A stretch of DNA of 34,584 bases from Saprospiraceae bacterium (GCA_020631355.1 JAHDHL010000050.1:1-34584); one strand, 5' to 3'. Shown: positions 1 to 9,098, numbered from the stretch's first letter. The notes: generated by a model from the letters alone, not told the origin. Numbers and translations are program-made.

Positions 1-2
1 CG

Positions 3-149
3 CATGTCAACAAGAAATCTCGTGAGCAGTTCCAGTTGCGTACCCACAAACGCCTGATTGAAATTTATTCACCTACCCAGAAAACGGTAGATGCACTTTC
101 TAAGTTGGAATTGCCAAGTGGTGTTGACATTCAGGTCAAGTTGACCTAA
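3..149 (+). CDS. rpsJ: 30S ribosomal protein S10, C-terminal part
   Basis: This is the last 48 codons of S10 (usual length about 101 residues); the start lies outside the window. S10 sits in the 30S head and also serves as NusE in transcription antitermination. The visible part has the conserved [12 protein letters not shown] segment and ends VDIQVKLT, the usual S10 C-terminus. It is the first gene of the S10 operon seen here, and an unusually long gap of about 160 bases follows before rplC. Confidence 0.95.
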   Translation, partial: HVNKKSREQFQLRTHKRLIEIYSPTQKTVDALSKLELPSGVDIQVKLT

Positions 150-183
150 CACTTCTTAGCGTTTCCCTTGGATATTTGAAGGG

Positions 184-211
184 ATTGCGATTTTTGTAAA
201 GCAATTTTTTT
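184..211 (+). terminator. Weak terminator/attenuator-like hairpin after rpsJ
   Basis: ATTGC (184-188) can pair with GCAAT (201-205), and a run of seven T follows. The stem is only 5 bp with a 12-base loop, so it is weak as an intrinsic terminator. Its place between rpsJ and rplC would suit partial attenuation. Low certainty. Confidence 0.3.
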
Positions 212-222
212 AATGGTAATTT

Positions 223-252
223 TTGGTAGAAGTCCATCTGGAAACCTACCAA
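223..252 (+). other. Two-part hairpin in the rpsJ-rplC gap
   Basis: TTGGTAG (223-229) pairs exactly with CTACCAA (246-252). Inside it, TCCA (233-236) pairs with TGGA (239-242), leaving a small symmetric internal loop. No T-run follows, so it is not a terminator. It may be a structured leader or an RNA processing site for rplC and the genes behind it. Confidence 0.45.
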
Positions 253-309
253 GTTATTTCTAAAGAACTTGATTAGTCCATATTGGGCTATCACATAAAC
301 CGATGTATT

Positions 310-930
310 GTGAACGGAATAATCGGAAAGAAAGTTGGAATGACCAGTATCTTCACCGAGGATGGAAAAAACCTCGCGTGTACTGTTGTAGAAGCTGGTC
401 CTTGCGTAGTAACTCAGGTTCGTAATGGCGATGCTGATGGTTACAATGCACTTCAATTAGCCTATGGCGAGGCAAAGGTGAAGAATACTTCTAAGCCGCT
501 TAAGGGGCATTTCGATAAAGCAGGTACATCTCCAAAACGTAAGGTTGTGGAGTTCAGGAACTGTGACTTGGAGAAAGCTCTTGGTGATACCATCACGGCA
601 GAGGAGGTCTTTGAAGAGGGCGATAATGTAAGCGTTATCGGAATTTCCAAAGGTAAGGGATTCCAGGGTGTTGTAAAGAGACACGGATTTGGTGGTGTTG
701 GCCAAGCTACGCACGGTCAGCATAACAGACTAAGGGCACCTGGTGCCATTGGTGCCTGTTCTTACCCAGCAAAAGTTGTCAAGGGTCTAAAGATGGCCGG
801 ACAAATGGGTAACAAGAGGGTTAAGGTGTCCAACCTGAAAATCGTCAAGATTTTCCCTGATAAGAATCTTATTCTAGTAAAAGGTGCTATCCCTGGTCAT
901 AAGGGGTCTTTCGTAGTCATCGAAAAGTAA
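310..930 (+). CDS. rplC: 50S ribosomal protein L3
   Basis: L3 binds 23S rRNA near its 3' end early in 50S assembly. The L3 signature is clear around [20 protein letters not shown], and the central loop with [17 protein letters not shown] reaches toward the peptidyl transferase centre. I chose GTG at 310 because it gives the family N-terminus (M)[11 protein letters not shown] and 206 residues. The frame stays open to a TTG at 283, which would add nine unrelated residues. The first in-frame ATG is inside the conserved GMT motif and is too late. Confidence 0.95.
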   Translation: MNGIIGKKVGMTSIFTEDGKNLACTVVEAGPCVVTQVRNGDADGYNALQLAYGEAKVKNTSKPLKGHFDKAGTSPKRKVVEFRNCDLEKALGDTITAEEVFEEGDNVSVIGISKGKGFQGVVKRHGFGGVGQATHGQHNRLRAPGAIGACSYPAKVVKGLKMAGQMGNKRVKVSNLKIVKIFPDKNLILVKGAIPGHKGSFVVIEK

Positions 931-937
931 TTTAAGG

Positions 938-1564
938 ATGAAACTGGAAGTATTAAATATAAAAGGAGAAAAGACAGGTAAATCAGTTGATTTATCAGAT
1001 GATATCTTCGGTGTTGAGCCTAATGAGCATGTAGTTTACTTGGCAGTGAAGCAATACCTGGCTAACCAGAGACAGGGTACTCATAAGTCTAAGGAACGTG
1101 GCGAGATTACAGGTTCTACAAAGAAACTGAAGCGTCAAAAGGGAACAGGTACTGCTCGTGCAGGTTCTATCAAGAGTCCTGTTTTCAGAGGTGGAGGTAG
1201 AATCTTCGGACCACGTCCAAGAAACTATTCCCAGAAGCTGAATAAGAAAGTAAGACGATTGGCTCGTAAGTCCGCCCTTTCTTCAAGAATGCAGGATGGT
1301 AATATCTATGTAATCGAGGACTTCTCTTTTGATTCCCCGAAGACTAAGGCTTACTTGGATATCCTGAATAACTTAGGATTGAGTGACAAGAAGACAACAT
1401 TGGTACTAGGAGACTATGATAACAATGTTTACTTGGCTAGTCGTAACATTCCAAATGCTGATGTACAAGCTGCTTCTGACTTGAATACTTATCAGGTATT
1501 GAACTCCAATGCACTGATTCTTTCAGAAGGATCCTTGAAAGCAATCGAGCAAACTTTTGCATAA
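938..1564 (+). CDS. rplD: 50S ribosomal protein L4
   Basis: L4 (208 residues) binds 23S rRNA and lines the peptide exit tunnel. The basic extended loop is visible as GTGTARAGSIKSPVFRGGGR near residues 70-90, followed by FGPRPRNYSQKLNKK. In gamma-proteobacteria L4 also represses its own operon; nothing here shows whether that holds in this organism. It starts 7 bases after the rplC stop and is co-transcribed with it. Confidence 0.97.
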   Translation: MKLEVLNIKGEKTGKSVDLSDDIFGVEPNEHVVYLAVKQYLANQRQGTHKSKERGEITGSTKKLKRQKGTGTARAGSIKSPVFRGGGRIFGPRPRNYSQKLNKKVRRLARKSALSSRMQDGNIYVIEDFSFDSPKTKAYLDILNNLGLSDKKTTLVLGDYDNNVYLASRNIPNADVQAASDLNTYQVLNSNALILSEGSLKAIEQTFA

Positions 1565-1583
1565 TTGATAAATACAGTTAGCA

Positions 1584-1880
1584 ATGGCTAAGAATATATT
1601 AGTAAGACCTTTAATCACAGAGAAATCTGAAATCCTTTCCGAAAAGGAAAATAGGTATTCTTTCGTAGTGAATAAAAAGGCTAACAAGATAGAAATCAAA
1701 GGTGCTGTTGAAGCCATGTACGGTGTTGCTGTGGTATCTGTGAATACAGCCATCATGCCAGCTAAGATGAAACTAAGGAATACCAAGTCCGGTATCATCA
1801 AAGGGCGCAAGTCTTCTTACAAAAAAGCTGTCGTTAGATTGGCTGAAGGAGATGTGATTGATTTCTACGGAGATTTATAA
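1584..1880 (+). CDS. rplW: 50S ribosomal protein L23
   Basis: L23 (98 residues) sits at the exit of the peptide tunnel and is the docking site for trigger factor and SRP. The N-terminal LVRPLITEKSE and the central YSFVVNKKANKIEIKGAVE are typical of the family. The length is normal. It lies in canonical order between rplD and rplB. Confidence 0.97.
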   Translation: MAKNILVRPLITEKSEILSEKENRYSFVVNKKANKIEIKGAVEAMYGVAVVSVNTAIMPAKMKLRNTKSGIIKGRKSSYKKAVVRLAEGDVIDFYGDL

Positions 1881-1911
1881 TTGTTGAATTTAATTTTAAA
1901 ACCAGAGCAAA

Positions 1912-2748
1912 ATGCCGGTTAAGAAGTATAAACCAGTTACACCAGGTACGCGATTCAGAGTAGGTAACTCATTTACTGAGTTAACTGCCAGCAAGCCAGA
2001 GAAGAGTCTTCTTGCTCCACTGAAGAAGTCAGGAGGACGTAATAACTCAGGTAAGATGACGGTTCGTAATATCGGTGGTGGACACAAGCGTCGTTACAGG
2101 ATTATCGATTTCAAACGTGATAAGGAAGATATCGCTGCTGAGGTATTGACTATCGAGTACGATCCGAATCGTTCAGCTTACATTTCTTTGGTACAATATG
2201 AGGATGGTGAGAAGAAATACATCATTGCTCCAAACGGTATCAAGGTAGGTGATAAAATCAAATCAGGCCGTTCAGCTACTCCGGATGTAGGAAATGCAAT
2301 GTACTTGTCTGATATTCCTTTGGGTGCTATCATCCATAACATTGAGTTGGTTCCAGGTAGAGGTGCTTCTTTGGCACGTAGTGCAGGAACATACGCTCAG
2401 TTGGCTGGTAGAGAAGGTAAGTATGCAGCTATCAAATTACCATCAGGTGAGGTTAGGCGTGTATTACTGACTTGCAAGGCAACCATAGGTACGGTATCCA
2501 ACCCGGATCACGGTCTACAAGTTTTAGGTAAGGCCGGTCGTAACAGATGGTTAGGAAGAAGACCTCGAGTAAGAGGTGTTGCGATGAACCCTGTTGATCA
2601 CCCAATGGGTGGTGGTGAAGGTAGATCTTCTGGAGGTCACCCAAGATCAAGGACAGGTATCATGGCCAAAGGTCAGAAGACTCGTAATCCTAAGAAACAT
2701 AGTAATAGACTTATCATTTCCCGTAGGAAATCTAAGAATAAGAAGTAA
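1912..2748 (+). CDS. rplB: 50S ribosomal protein L2
   Basis: L2 (278 residues) is needed for subunit association and peptidyl transferase activity. The C-terminal signature [17 protein letters not shown] carries the conserved histidine tied to peptidyl transfer. The N-terminal RNA-binding fold ([22 protein letters not shown]) is also intact. Length and start are standard for the family. Confidence 0.98.
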   Translation: MPVKKYKPVTPGTRFRVGNSFTELTASKPEKSLLAPLKKSGGRNNSGKMTVRNIGGGHKRRYRIIDFKRDKEDIAAEVLTIEYDPNRSAYISLVQYEDGEKKYIIAPNGIKVGDKIKSGRSATPDVGNAMYLSDIPLGAIIHNIELVPGRGASLARSAGTYAQLAGREGKYAAIKLPSGEVRRVLLTCKATIGTVSNPDHGLQVLGKAGRNRWLGRRPRVRGVAMNPVDHPMGGGEGRSSGGHPRSRTGIMAKGQKTRNPKKHSNRLIISRRKSKNKK

Positions 2749-2758
2749 TTAGTATACC

Positions 2759-3025
2759 ATGGCTAGATCTTTAAAAAAGGGACCCTATGTGTTCCACAAG
2801 TTGTTGAAGAAAGTTGAGAAAGCAAAGGAGTCTAACAAGAAGACTGTCATCAAGACTTGGTCCAGAGCCTCAATGATTATTCCGGGTATGGTGGGTGAAA
2901 CCATCGCCGTACACAATGGAAAGACTTTCGTACCTGTATTCGTCACGGAAAACATGGTAGGTCATAAATTGGGCGAATTCGCCCCAACCCGTACCTTTAG
3001 AGGTCACGGTGGTAAGAAGAAATAA
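2759..3025 (+). CDS. rpsS: 30S ribosomal protein S19
   Basis: S19 (88 residues) forms a complex with S13 in the 30S head and contacts 16S rRNA. It begins [11 protein letters not shown] and has the signature [21 protein letters not shown] at its end. The ATG at 2759 lies 10 bases after the rplB stop. Confidence 0.98.
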   Translation: MARSLKKGPYVFHKLLKKVEKAKESNKKTVIKTWSRASMIIPGMVGETIAVHNGKTFVPVFVTENMVGHKLGEFAPTRTFRGHGGKKK

Positions 3026-3060
3026 ATTAGGCGTTAAGCTAACTTTTTAATAGGTAAGAA

Positions 3061-3462
3061 ATGGAAGCGGTAGCCAAATTAAGGAATTATTCCATGTCAG
3101 CTCGCAAGATGAGACTTGTGGTTGACTTGATCAGAGGACAAAAAGTGGATGATGCTTTAAACATCCTGAAGTTTACTAAGAAAGAAGCTGCAGTACCTTT
3201 GGAAAAATTGTTGTTATCAGCAATTGCCAATTGGGAAAACAAGGCTGATGGCCTTGATGCGGATGAATACGACTTGGTAGTAACTGAGGCATTTGCCGAT
3301 CAGGGAACCATGTTGAAAAGATTCCGTCCAGCTCCTCATGGTCGTGCACACAGAATCCGTAAGCATACATGTCATGTGACAATGGTTGTTGAAAACCAAG
3401 TCGACCTTGACATAGTGGAAGAGGAAGACGTGGAAGAGCTTGAAGAAGCAACTGAAGAATAA
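3061..3462 (+). CDS. rplV: 50S ribosomal protein L22 with acidic tail
   Basis: L22 (133 residues) lines the exit tunnel with L4. The core from AKLRNYSMSARKMRLVVDLI to RAHRIRKHTCHVTMVV is typical, with the tunnel hairpin near RFRPAPHGRAHRIRKH. It carries an extra C-terminal tail of about 18 residues, nearly all acidic (VEEEDVEELEEATEE), which many L22 proteins lack. An acidic tail is unusual for an rRNA-binding protein; its job is unknown to me. Confidence 0.96.
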   Translation: MEAVAKLRNYSMSARKMRLVVDLIRGQKVDDALNILKFTKKEAAVPLEKLLLSAIANWENKADGLDADEYDLVVTEAFADQGTMLKRFRPAPHGRAHRIRKHTCHVTMVVENQVDLDIVEEEDVEELEEATEE

Positions 3463-3493
3463 ATCATTCTAGAACAATAGTTTATACAACCTT

Positions 3494-4234
3494 ATGGGTC
3501 AGAAAACGAATCCAATCGGTAACAGGCTAGGAATCATTAGAGGATGGGACTCTAATTGGTTCGGTGGTAAGGACTTTGGAAGAAAAGTAGTAGAGGATGA
3601 AAAAATCCGTCTATACTTGAGAGCCAGGGTAAAGCGTGGAGGTATTGCACGTATTGTTATCGAGCGCACATTGAAGCGTATCACTGTTACTATCTATACA
3701 TCCCGCCCGGGAATTATCATTGGCCAGAAAGGTCGTGAGGTAGATAGCATCAGGGAAGAGCTTAAGAAATTGACGGGTAAGGACGTCCAGATTAATATCG
3801 TGGAAATCCGTAAGCCTGAATTGGATGCCTACATCGTTGGGGAATCCATAGCTAAGCAAATCGAAGGTCGTATCAACTACCGTCGTGCTATTAAGATGTC
3901 TATCCAGTCCACAATGAGGGCAGGAGCTGAAGGTATCAAGGTGCGTATCTCTGGTAGATTGAATGGTGCTGAAATGGCACGTTCTGAAGAATATAAGGAT
4001 GGCCGTACGCCATTGCATACATTCAGGGCAGATATCGATTATGCATTGGTAGAAGCTAATACCGTTTACGGAAAAATTGGTGTGAAAGTCTGGATTTGTA
4101 AGGGCGAGGTACTCGGAAAGAGAGACTTGTCACCAAATGTAGGTGTATCCAAGAAAAATTCCGGAAGAGGTGGAAATCGCGGAGGTAACCGCGGAGGAAA
4201 TAGAGGAAGAAGGAATTTCGATAAGAACCGTTAA
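3494..4234 (+). CDS. rpsC: 30S ribosomal protein S3 with RGG-like tail
   Basis: S3 (246 residues) lies at the mRNA entry pore and helps the ribosome unwind mRNA. The KH domain is visible as [17 protein letters not shown] with the GxxG loop GQKG. The C-domain includes [29 protein letters not shown] (described by position, about residues 135-163). After the core, the protein ends in a low-complexity basic tail with repeated GGNR units (about residues 224-246), not part of the conserved fold. A 107-base gap follows before rplP. Confidence 0.97.
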   Translation: MGQKTNPIGNRLGIIRGWDSNWFGGKDFGRKVVEDEKIRLYLRARVKRGGIARIVIERTLKRITVTIYTSRPGIIIGQKGREVDSIREELKKLTGKDVQINIVEIRKPELDAYIVGESIAKQIEGRINYRRAIKMSIQSTMRAGAEGIKVRISGRLNGAEMARSEEYKDGRTPLHTFRADIDYALVEANTVYGKIGVKVWICKGEVLGKRDLSPNVGVSKKNSGRGGNRGGNRGGNRGRRNFDKNR

Positions 4235-4252
4235 AATACGGGATAAATTCCG

Positions 4253-4260
4253 TACCTTTG
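4253..4260 (+). promoter_or_regulatory. Possible internal -7 box upstream of rplP
   Basis: TACCTTTG matches the Bacteroidota -7 consensus TAnnTTTG and lies in the 107-base gap after rpsC. I find no TTG at the expected 17-23 base distance upstream, so it is a half-match only and may be chance. Confidence 0.3.
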
Positions 4261-4288
4261 CCGAGCTTTTTGCAAGGGTGTCCAGAAC

Positions 4289-4309
4289 AACCTCTTTTCA
4301 CAAGGGGTT
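4289..4309 (+). other. Hairpin in the rpsC-rplP gap
   Basis: AACCTCTT (4289-4296) pairs with AAGGGGTT (4302-4309), 8 bp with one G-U pair and a 5-base loop. No T-run follows directly, so it looks like an intercistronic processing or stability element rather than a terminator. Confidence 0.4.
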
Positions 4310-4341
4310 GAAGACAAACTTAACTTAGAAATTTTTTTGAG

Positions 4342-4761
4342 ATGTTACAGCCAAAACGCGTAAAATATAGGAAGCAGCAGAAAGGGAGAATCAAGGGATT
4401 AGCCCAGAGAGGAAGTACAATTTCTTTCGGTTCTTTCGGTCTGAAATCCATGGATACTGGTAGAATTACCAATAGACAGATTGAGTCTGCTCGTATCGCT
4501 ATGACCCGTTACATGAAAAGGGAAGGAAAGGTATGGATCAGGATTTTCCCTGACAAGCCAATTACCAGTAAGCCTTTGGAAGTACGTATGGGTAAGGGTA
4601 AGGGTGCCCTAGACCATTGGGTAGCTGTAGTTAAACCAGGTAAGATCATGTTCGAATTGGACGGTGTTCCAAGAGAAGTAGCAGTAGAAGCATTGCGTTT
4701 GGCTGCTCAGAAATTACCTGTGAGAACTAAGACAGTTGTCAGAAGGGATTATCAAGATTAA
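4342..4761 (+). CDS. rplP: 50S ribosomal protein L16
   Basis: L16 (139 residues) binds near the A-site tRNA elbow and organises 23S rRNA around the peptidyl transferase centre. The family start [16 protein letters not shown] and the motif [20 protein letters not shown] are present; the arginine before MGKGKG is the residue hydroxylated in some bacteria. The length is normal. Confidence 0.97.
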   Translation: MLQPKRVKYRKQQKGRIKGLAQRGSTISFGSFGLKSMDTGRITNRQIESARIAMTRYMKREGKVWIRIFPDKPITSKPLEVRMGKGKGALDHWVAVVKPGKIMFELDGVPREVAVEALRLAAQKLPVRTKTVVRRDYQD

Positions 4762-4786
4762 TCATCACATTTTAAATGCTTAAGTG

Positions 4787-5050
4787 ATGCCTAGTAAGAA
4801 ATTTGAAGAGCTTAATGCAATGTCCCAAGAGGAGTTGCAAAATGAACTGAAGGAGTCTGAATCATATCTCCAGAAGTTGAAATTCGACCATGCCATCCGT
4901 GGATTGGATAATCCGATGGTCCTTAGAGGTGTTCGTCGTGATGTTGCACGTATCCACACCATCCTAAGACAAAAGGAAATGGCAGGTATTAGCACTGAAG
5001 AATTGGCTAACAGAACCAAAATCCGTAACAGGAGAAAAAGGAATAAGTAA
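4787..5050 (+). CDS. rpmC: 50S ribosomal protein L29
   Basis: L29 sits next to L23 at the tunnel exit. I start it at the ATG at 4787 (87 residues, [17 protein letters not shown]); a GTG one codon upstream (4784) is in frame. The usual helical hairpin is seen from [10 protein letters not shown] to [13 protein letters not shown]. It is longer than the common 60-70 residues because of an N-terminal addition and a basic C-terminus ([12 protein letters not shown]). Its stop overlaps the rpsQ start by one base (TAATG). Confidence 0.95.
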   Translation: MPSKKFEELNAMSQEELQNELKESESYLQKLKFDHAIRGLDNPMVLRGVRRDVARIHTILRQKEMAGISTEELANRTKIRNRRKRNK

Positions 5051-5319
5051 TGGAACAGAATACTAATACAAGAAACCTTAGGAAGACTCGTATCGGTGTA
5101 GTTACGAGTAACAAAATGGATAAGACCATTACAGTTACTGTAGAACGTAAGTTCCGTCACCCAATCTACGAAAAAGCGGTAAAGCGATCCAAGAAGTACA
5201 CCACACATGATGCGAACAATGATTGTAACATCGGTGATAAGGTGAAAATCATGGAAACTCGTCCTCTTAGTAAGAACAAGAGATGGCGTTTGGTAGAAAT
5301 CCTAGAAAGAGCGAAATAA
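5050..5319 (+). CDS. rpsQ: 30S ribosomal protein S17
   Basis: S17 (89 residues) is a primary 16S rRNA-binding protein with an OB fold. The core is clear: [19 protein letters not shown], then [18 protein letters not shown], and the end [18 protein letters not shown]. Its start codon overlaps the rpmC stop (TAATG), which points to translational coupling. Confidence 0.97.
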   Translation: MEQNTNTRNLRKTRIGVVTSNKMDKTITVTVERKFRHPIYEKAVKRSKKYTTHDANNDCNIGDKVKIMETRPLSKNKRWRLVEILERAK

Positions 5320-5369
5320 TTGATACCGGTCATATTCCGGCTTGAACAAAATATTAAATATTATCTGAC

Positions 5370-5735
5370 ATGATACAACAGGAATCTCGATTAAGAGTAG
5401 CGGATAATAGTGGTGCCAAAGAGGTACTTTGTATCCGTGTGTTGGGAGGATCTAAGCGTCGTTACGCGTCCATCGGCGATGAAATCGTCGTAACCGTAAA
5501 GGAAGCTTCCCCAGGCGGTATCAAGAAAGGTAGTGTTTCCCGTGCCGTAGTTGTAAGAACTAAGAAGGAAATACGCAGAAAGGATGGTTCATACATCCGT
5601 TTCGACGACAATGCTGTCGTTCTTTTGAGTGCATCAGGTGAACCAAGGGGTACCCGTATCTTCGGCCCTGTTGCCCGTGAATTGCGTGAAAGGGATTACA
5701 TGAGAATTGTATCCTTGGCACCAGAAGTATTATAA
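5370..5735 (+). CDS. rplN: 50S ribosomal protein L14
   Basis: L14 (121 residues) forms an intersubunit bridge with 16S rRNA helix 14 and is the binding site of the silencing factor RsfS. It shows [19 protein letters not shown] at the start and [20 protein letters not shown], the family signature. Length is exactly typical. Confidence 0.98.
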   Translation: MIQQESRLRVADNSGAKEVLCIRVLGGSKRRYASIGDEIVVTVKEASPGGIKKGSVSRAVVVRTKKEIRRKDGSYIRFDDNAVVLLSASGEPRGTRIFGPVARELRERDYMRIVSLAPEVL

Positions 5736-5757
5736 CATTAGAAAATCGTAGTTGATC

Positions 5758-6093
5758 ATGTCTAACAAGAAGCAGTCTCGATTTAAGTTCCATATCAAAA
5801 AAGGAGATGAGGTAATCGTAATCTCCGGAGCTAATAAAGGTGCTAAAGGTGAGGTATTGGAAGTACATACTAAAACCTATAGGGCTGTAGTTGATGGTGT
5901 GAATATGGTAAAGAAGCACACCAGACCAACTGAAACCAACCCGGGTGGAATTAATGATATTCCTTCTCCTATCCATATCTCCAACTTATTGTTGGTGGAT
6001 CCCAAGACAGGAGAACCTACAAGGATTGGTAGAAAAATCGTGGATGGTAAGTCCGTCCGCTATTCTAAGAAATCAGGAGAAATCATTAAGTAA
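5758..6093 (+). CDS. rplX: 50S ribosomal protein L24
   Basis: L24 starts 50S assembly by binding the 5' end of 23S rRNA. The KOW motif is seen at about residues 12-38 ([20 protein letters not shown]). I use the ATG at 5758 (111 residues, [17 protein letters not shown]); an in-frame TTG at 5752 would add only two residues. Its stop overlaps the rplE start (TAATG), suggesting coupled translation. Confidence 0.97.
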   Translation: MSNKKQSRFKFHIKKGDEVIVISGANKGAKGEVLEVHTKTYRAVVDGVNMVKKHTRPTETNPGGINDIPSPIHISNLLLVDPKTGEPTRIGRKIVDGKSVRYSKKSGEIIK

Positions 6094-6644
6094 TGAGTTA
6101 CATACCTAGATTCAAGACGAAATACAGAGAGGAGGTAGTTCCTAAGTTGATGGAAAAGTTTCAGTACAAAACCATCATGCAGGTACCTCGTATCGAAAAG
6201 ATTTGTATCAACCAGGGAGTTGGTTTGGCTACATCTGATAAGAAGTTGGTCGATACAGCTGTCAAGGAAATGAGTATGATTGCTGGTCAGAAAGCAGTCG
6301 CTACCATCGCCAAGAAGTCTGTATCTAACTTTAAGCTTCGTGAAGGAATGCCAATCGGTGCTAAGGTGACATTGAGGAATGTAAAGATGTACGAATTCAT
6401 GGACCGTTTGATTTCGGTATCACTTCCTCGTGTACGTGACTTCCGTGGTATCAATGATAGAAGCTTCGATGGAAGAGGTAACTATACAATGGGTATCACA
6501 GAGCAAATCATATTTCCTGAAATCGATATTGATAAGGTGAATAAGATTACTGGAATGGATATCACTTTCGTAACAACCGCAAGAACAGATGCCGAGGCTT
6601 TGTTTTTGTTGAAAGAAATGGGACTTCCATTCAAGAATCAATAA
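6093..6644 (+). CDS. rplE: 50S ribosomal protein L5
   Basis: L5 (183 residues) is part of the 5S rRNP with L18 and contacts P-site tRNA. Typical stretches are [32 protein letters not shown] and PRVRDFRGI. The C-terminal [20 protein letters not shown] is also standard. Translation start overlaps the rplX stop by one base. Confidence 0.98.
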   Translation: MSYIPRFKTKYREEVVPKLMEKFQYKTIMQVPRIEKICINQGVGLATSDKKLVDTAVKEMSMIAGQKAVATIAKKSVSNFKLREGMPIGAKVTLRNVKMYEFMDRLISVSLPRVRDFRGINDRSFDGRGNYTMGITEQIIFPEIDIDKVNKITGMDITFVTTARTDAEALFLLKEMGLPFKNQ

Positions 6645-6665
6645 TCACTATCTAATTCATAGATT

Positions 6666-6935
6666 ATGTCAAAGAAATCAATCATAGCTCGTCAGGCCAA
6701 GAGAGAAAAGATGGTTGCGAAGTATGCTGATCTTCGTGCCCAACTTAAGAAAGAAGGTCGATATGACGAATTGGGTAAGATTCCAAAGAATGCTTCTCCA
6801 GTAAGACTGAAGAATCGTTGCAAACTTTCAGGTCGTCCTAAGGGCTACATGAGAATGTTCGGAATCAGTCGTGTAGCTTTCCGTAAGATGGCTAACGAAG
6901 GTAAGATTCCAGGAGTAACCAAAGCTAGTTGGTAA
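6666..6935 (+). CDS. rpsN: 30S ribosomal protein S14, zinc-free form
   Basis: S14 (89 residues) belongs to the 30S head. It has the universal C-terminal block [24 protein letters not shown] and the end [11 protein letters not shown]. Only one cysteine is present in the region where the short zinc form has two CxxC pairs, so this is the long C-minus type, independent of zinc. Confidence 0.97.
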   Translation: MSKKSIIARQAKREKMVAKYADLRAQLKKEGRYDELGKIPKNASPVRLKNRCKLSGRPKGYMRMFGISRVAFRKMANEGKIPGVTKASW

Positions 6936-6966
6936 TAATTGAGTAAAGGAAAAATAGTCTGTTAAT

Positions 6967-7371
6967 ATGTTGATAACGGATCCTATAGGTGACTTCCTAA
7001 CCAGGATTAGGAATGCGCAGATGGCAGGACACAGGATGGTGGAAATCCCAGCATCCAAAATGAAAAAAGCCATCACCAAGATTTTATACGATCAAGGATA
7101 TATCCTTAAGTACAAGTTTGCCGATGAAGAAGGCAAGGCTGGACTTATTAAGATAGCCCTTAAGTATGATCCAGTAACCAAGAAGCCTGTCATCAGGTCA
7201 TTGGGGAGGATTAGTCGCCCTGGTTTGAGAAAATACGCTAAGTCTACTGACGTTCCGCGTATCATCAATGGACTAGGTATCTGTATCGTGTCCACTAACA
7301 AGGGTATTCTAACCGACAAGGATTGTAGATCCCAAAAGGTTGGTGGTGAACTTTTGTGTTACGTTTACTAA
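6967..7371 (+). CDS. rpsH: 30S ribosomal protein S8
   Basis: S8 (134 residues) binds the central domain of 16S rRNA and, in Escherichia coli, represses the spc operon by binding near rplE. The start MLITDPIGDFLTRIRNAQ and the C-terminal signature GLGICIVSTNKGILTDKDC are typical. No copy of the E. coli S8 target was evaluated here. Confidence 0.97.
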   Translation: MLITDPIGDFLTRIRNAQMAGHRMVEIPASKMKKAITKILYDQGYILKYKFADEEGKAGLIKIALKYDPVTKKPVIRSLGRISRPGLRKYAKSTDVPRIINGLGICIVSTNKGILTDKDCRSQKVGGELLCYVY

Positions 7372-7391
7372 TATTATAAACTCTTTTAGAG

Positions 7392-7946
7392 ATGTCTAGA
7401 ATAGGAAAAGCACCCATAACCATACCTGCTGGAGTCACAGTTACTGTTGACAAGGCCAATGTGGTTACTGTTAAGGGACCTAAGGGAGAATTGTCTCAAC
7501 AAATCGATCCAGATATTACTTTGGATGTGAATGACGGAGAAATCAATGTTACCCGCCCTACAGATCAGGGACGTCATAGAGCAATGCATGGTCTTTATAG
7601 ATCCTTGGTATTCAATATGTGCGTTGGTGTATCTGAAGGATTTTCGAAGGAACTTGAGTTAGAAGGTGTGGGTTACCGTGCCAATAACACAGGTAATCTT
7701 CTTGAACTGATGCTGGGTTATTCCCACCCCATCATGTTCTACATCCCTGATGAGTTGGATCTTGAAACCAAAATGGAAAAAGGTAGGAGACCCTATATCA
7801 AGATTTCTGGTTGTGATAAGCAACTAGTTGGTCAGATCGCTGCTAAGATCCGTGCTTTCAGGAAGCCTGAGCCTTATAAAGGTAAGGGTGTGAGATTCTT
7901 AGGGGAAGTATTGCGTAAGAAAGCAGGTAAGACATCTGCTAAGTAA
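7392..7946 (+). CDS. rplF: 50S ribosomal protein L6
   Basis: L6 (184 residues) binds 23S rRNA near the sarcin-ricin loop and the GTPase centre. It starts MSRIGKAPITIPAGVTV; the second half holds the signature PEPYKGKGVRF. Both tandem L6 folds appear complete and the length is usual. Confidence 0.98.
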   Translation: MSRIGKAPITIPAGVTVTVDKANVVTVKGPKGELSQQIDPDITLDVNDGEINVTRPTDQGRHRAMHGLYRSLVFNMCVGVSEGFSKELELEGVGYRANNTGNLLELMLGYSHPIMFYIPDELDLETKMEKGRRPYIKISGCDKQLVGQIAAKIRAFRKPEPYKGKGVRFLGEVLRKKAGKTSAK

Positions 7947-7979
7947 TCTATTAGTTGATATATACTCACAACTTGAGAT

Positions 7980-8333
7980 ATGAAACTTACAAGTGAAAAA
8001 AGAAGACAAAGGATTCGCTGGAGAATCCGAAATAAGGTGAAAGGCACCACTGATCGTCCTAGATTATCTGTCTACAGAAGCAATAAGGCTATCTATGCTC
8101 AGATTATCAACGATTTGAATGGTCATACACTTTGTTCTGCCTCATCAAAGGAAGCAGGTATTGATAATGGTACCAATAAGACCGAGCAGGCTGCTCAGGT
8201 TGGAAAGGCATTGGCCCAAAAAGCTGTTGCTGCCGGTATTGAATCTGTTGTTTTTGACAGGGGAGGATATCTTTATCACGGAAGAGTTAAGGCCTTGGCG
8301 GACGGAGCTCGCGAAGGAGGCTTAAAATTCTAA
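7980..8333 (+). CDS. rplR: 50S ribosomal protein L18
   Basis: L18 (117 residues) carries 5S rRNA into the large subunit together with L5. Conserved parts are the basic N-terminus ([18 protein letters not shown]), [18 protein letters not shown] and the end [20 protein letters not shown]. Standard length. Confidence 0.98.
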   Translation: MKLTSEKRRQRIRWRIRNKVKGTTDRPRLSVYRSNKAIYAQIINDLNGHTLCSASSKEAGIDNGTNKTEQAAQVGKALAQKAVAAGIESVVFDRGGYLYHGRVKALADGAREGGLKF

Positions 8334-8345
8334 AATCAATAGGTA

Positions 8346-8864
8346 ATGGCTAGAAAGAAACAGGATAGAATCAAGCCGGCTGAGATGGAGCTTAAGGAAA
8401 AGCTTGTGAATCTGAACCGTGTGGCAAAGGTGACCAAGGGTGGTCGTACTTTTAGCTTTGCAGCAGTTGTCGTTGTTGGTGATGGTAAAGGAACTGTAGG
8501 TCATGGATTGGGTAAGGCCCGTGATGTGTCTGAAGCAATTTCCAAAGCTGTTGACGATGCTAAGAAGAACCTAATCAAGGTGCCTTTGTACAAGAATACG
8601 ATTCCTCACTCTCAGAAAGGAAAGTATGGTGCAGGTAAGGTGTTGATTAAGCCAGCATCTGATGGTACAGGTTTGATTGCCGGTGGTGCGATGCGTGCTG
8701 TTCTTGAAATTTGTGGTGTTCAGAATGTATTGGGTAAGTCCCAAGGTTCTTCTAACCCTCACAACGTAATCAAGGCTACCGTTGATGCATTGTCCAAGTT
8801 GAGGGCTCCTGAGGAAGTAGCTCGCCAAAGAGGTATCAAATTAGATAAATTGTTCAACGGCTAA
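8346..8864 (+). CDS. rpsE: 30S ribosomal protein S5
   Basis: S5 (172 residues) works with S3 and S4 at the mRNA channel and affects decoding accuracy. The dsRNA-binding-like N-domain has [20 protein letters not shown] and [17 protein letters not shown]. The C-domain has the conserved [19 protein letters not shown]. It begins 12 bases after rplR. Confidence 0.98.
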   Translation: MARKKQDRIKPAEMELKEKLVNLNRVAKVTKGGRTFSFAAVVVVGDGKGTVGHGLGKARDVSEAISKAVDDAKKNLIKVPLYKNTIPHSQKGKYGAGKVLIKPASDGTGLIAGGAMRAVLEICGVQNVLGKSQGSSNPHNVIKATVDALSKLRAPEEVARQRGIKLDKLFNG

Positions 8865-8890
8865 TCAAGTCGTCTTTAATTACCATTGTG

Positions 8891-9067
8891 ATGGCAAAGA
8901 TCAAGATTACACAAGTAAAGAGTTTGATAGGTCGTACGCAGAAGCAGAAAGATACTGTCAAGTCTCTAGGGTTGAGAAAAATCAACCACTCCGTTGAGGT
9001 AGAAGGTTCTCCTCAAGTACTAGGAATGATAAGAAAGGTTTCTCATCTGATTAGGATAGAGGAATAA
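8891..9067 (+). CDS. rpmD: 50S ribosomal protein L30
   Basis: A 58-codon gene in the place expected for L30 between rpsE and rplO. It reads MAKIKITQVKSLIGRTQKQK, then TVKSLGLRKINHSVEVE and ends with IRKVSHLIRIEE, the standard pattern of bacterial L30. L30 is a small protein on the surface of the 50S subunit. Confidence 0.96.
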   Translation: MAKIKITQVKSLIGRTQKQKDTVKSLGLRKINHSVEVEGSPQVLGMIRKVSHLIRIEE

Positions 9068-9098
9068 TTATAAGAAACAGCATTAAAACTGTTGCATA

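Noticed and set aside
283-309. Earlier TTG start for rplC
   Set aside because: Adds nine residues unlike any L3 N-terminus; GTG at 310 gives the family start.
4143-4328. Possible 61-residue + strand protein overlapping the end of rpsC
   Set aside because: It is the shifted frame of the GGNR-coding tail of S3 run on into the gap; composition follows the overlapped repeat and no start signal is seen.
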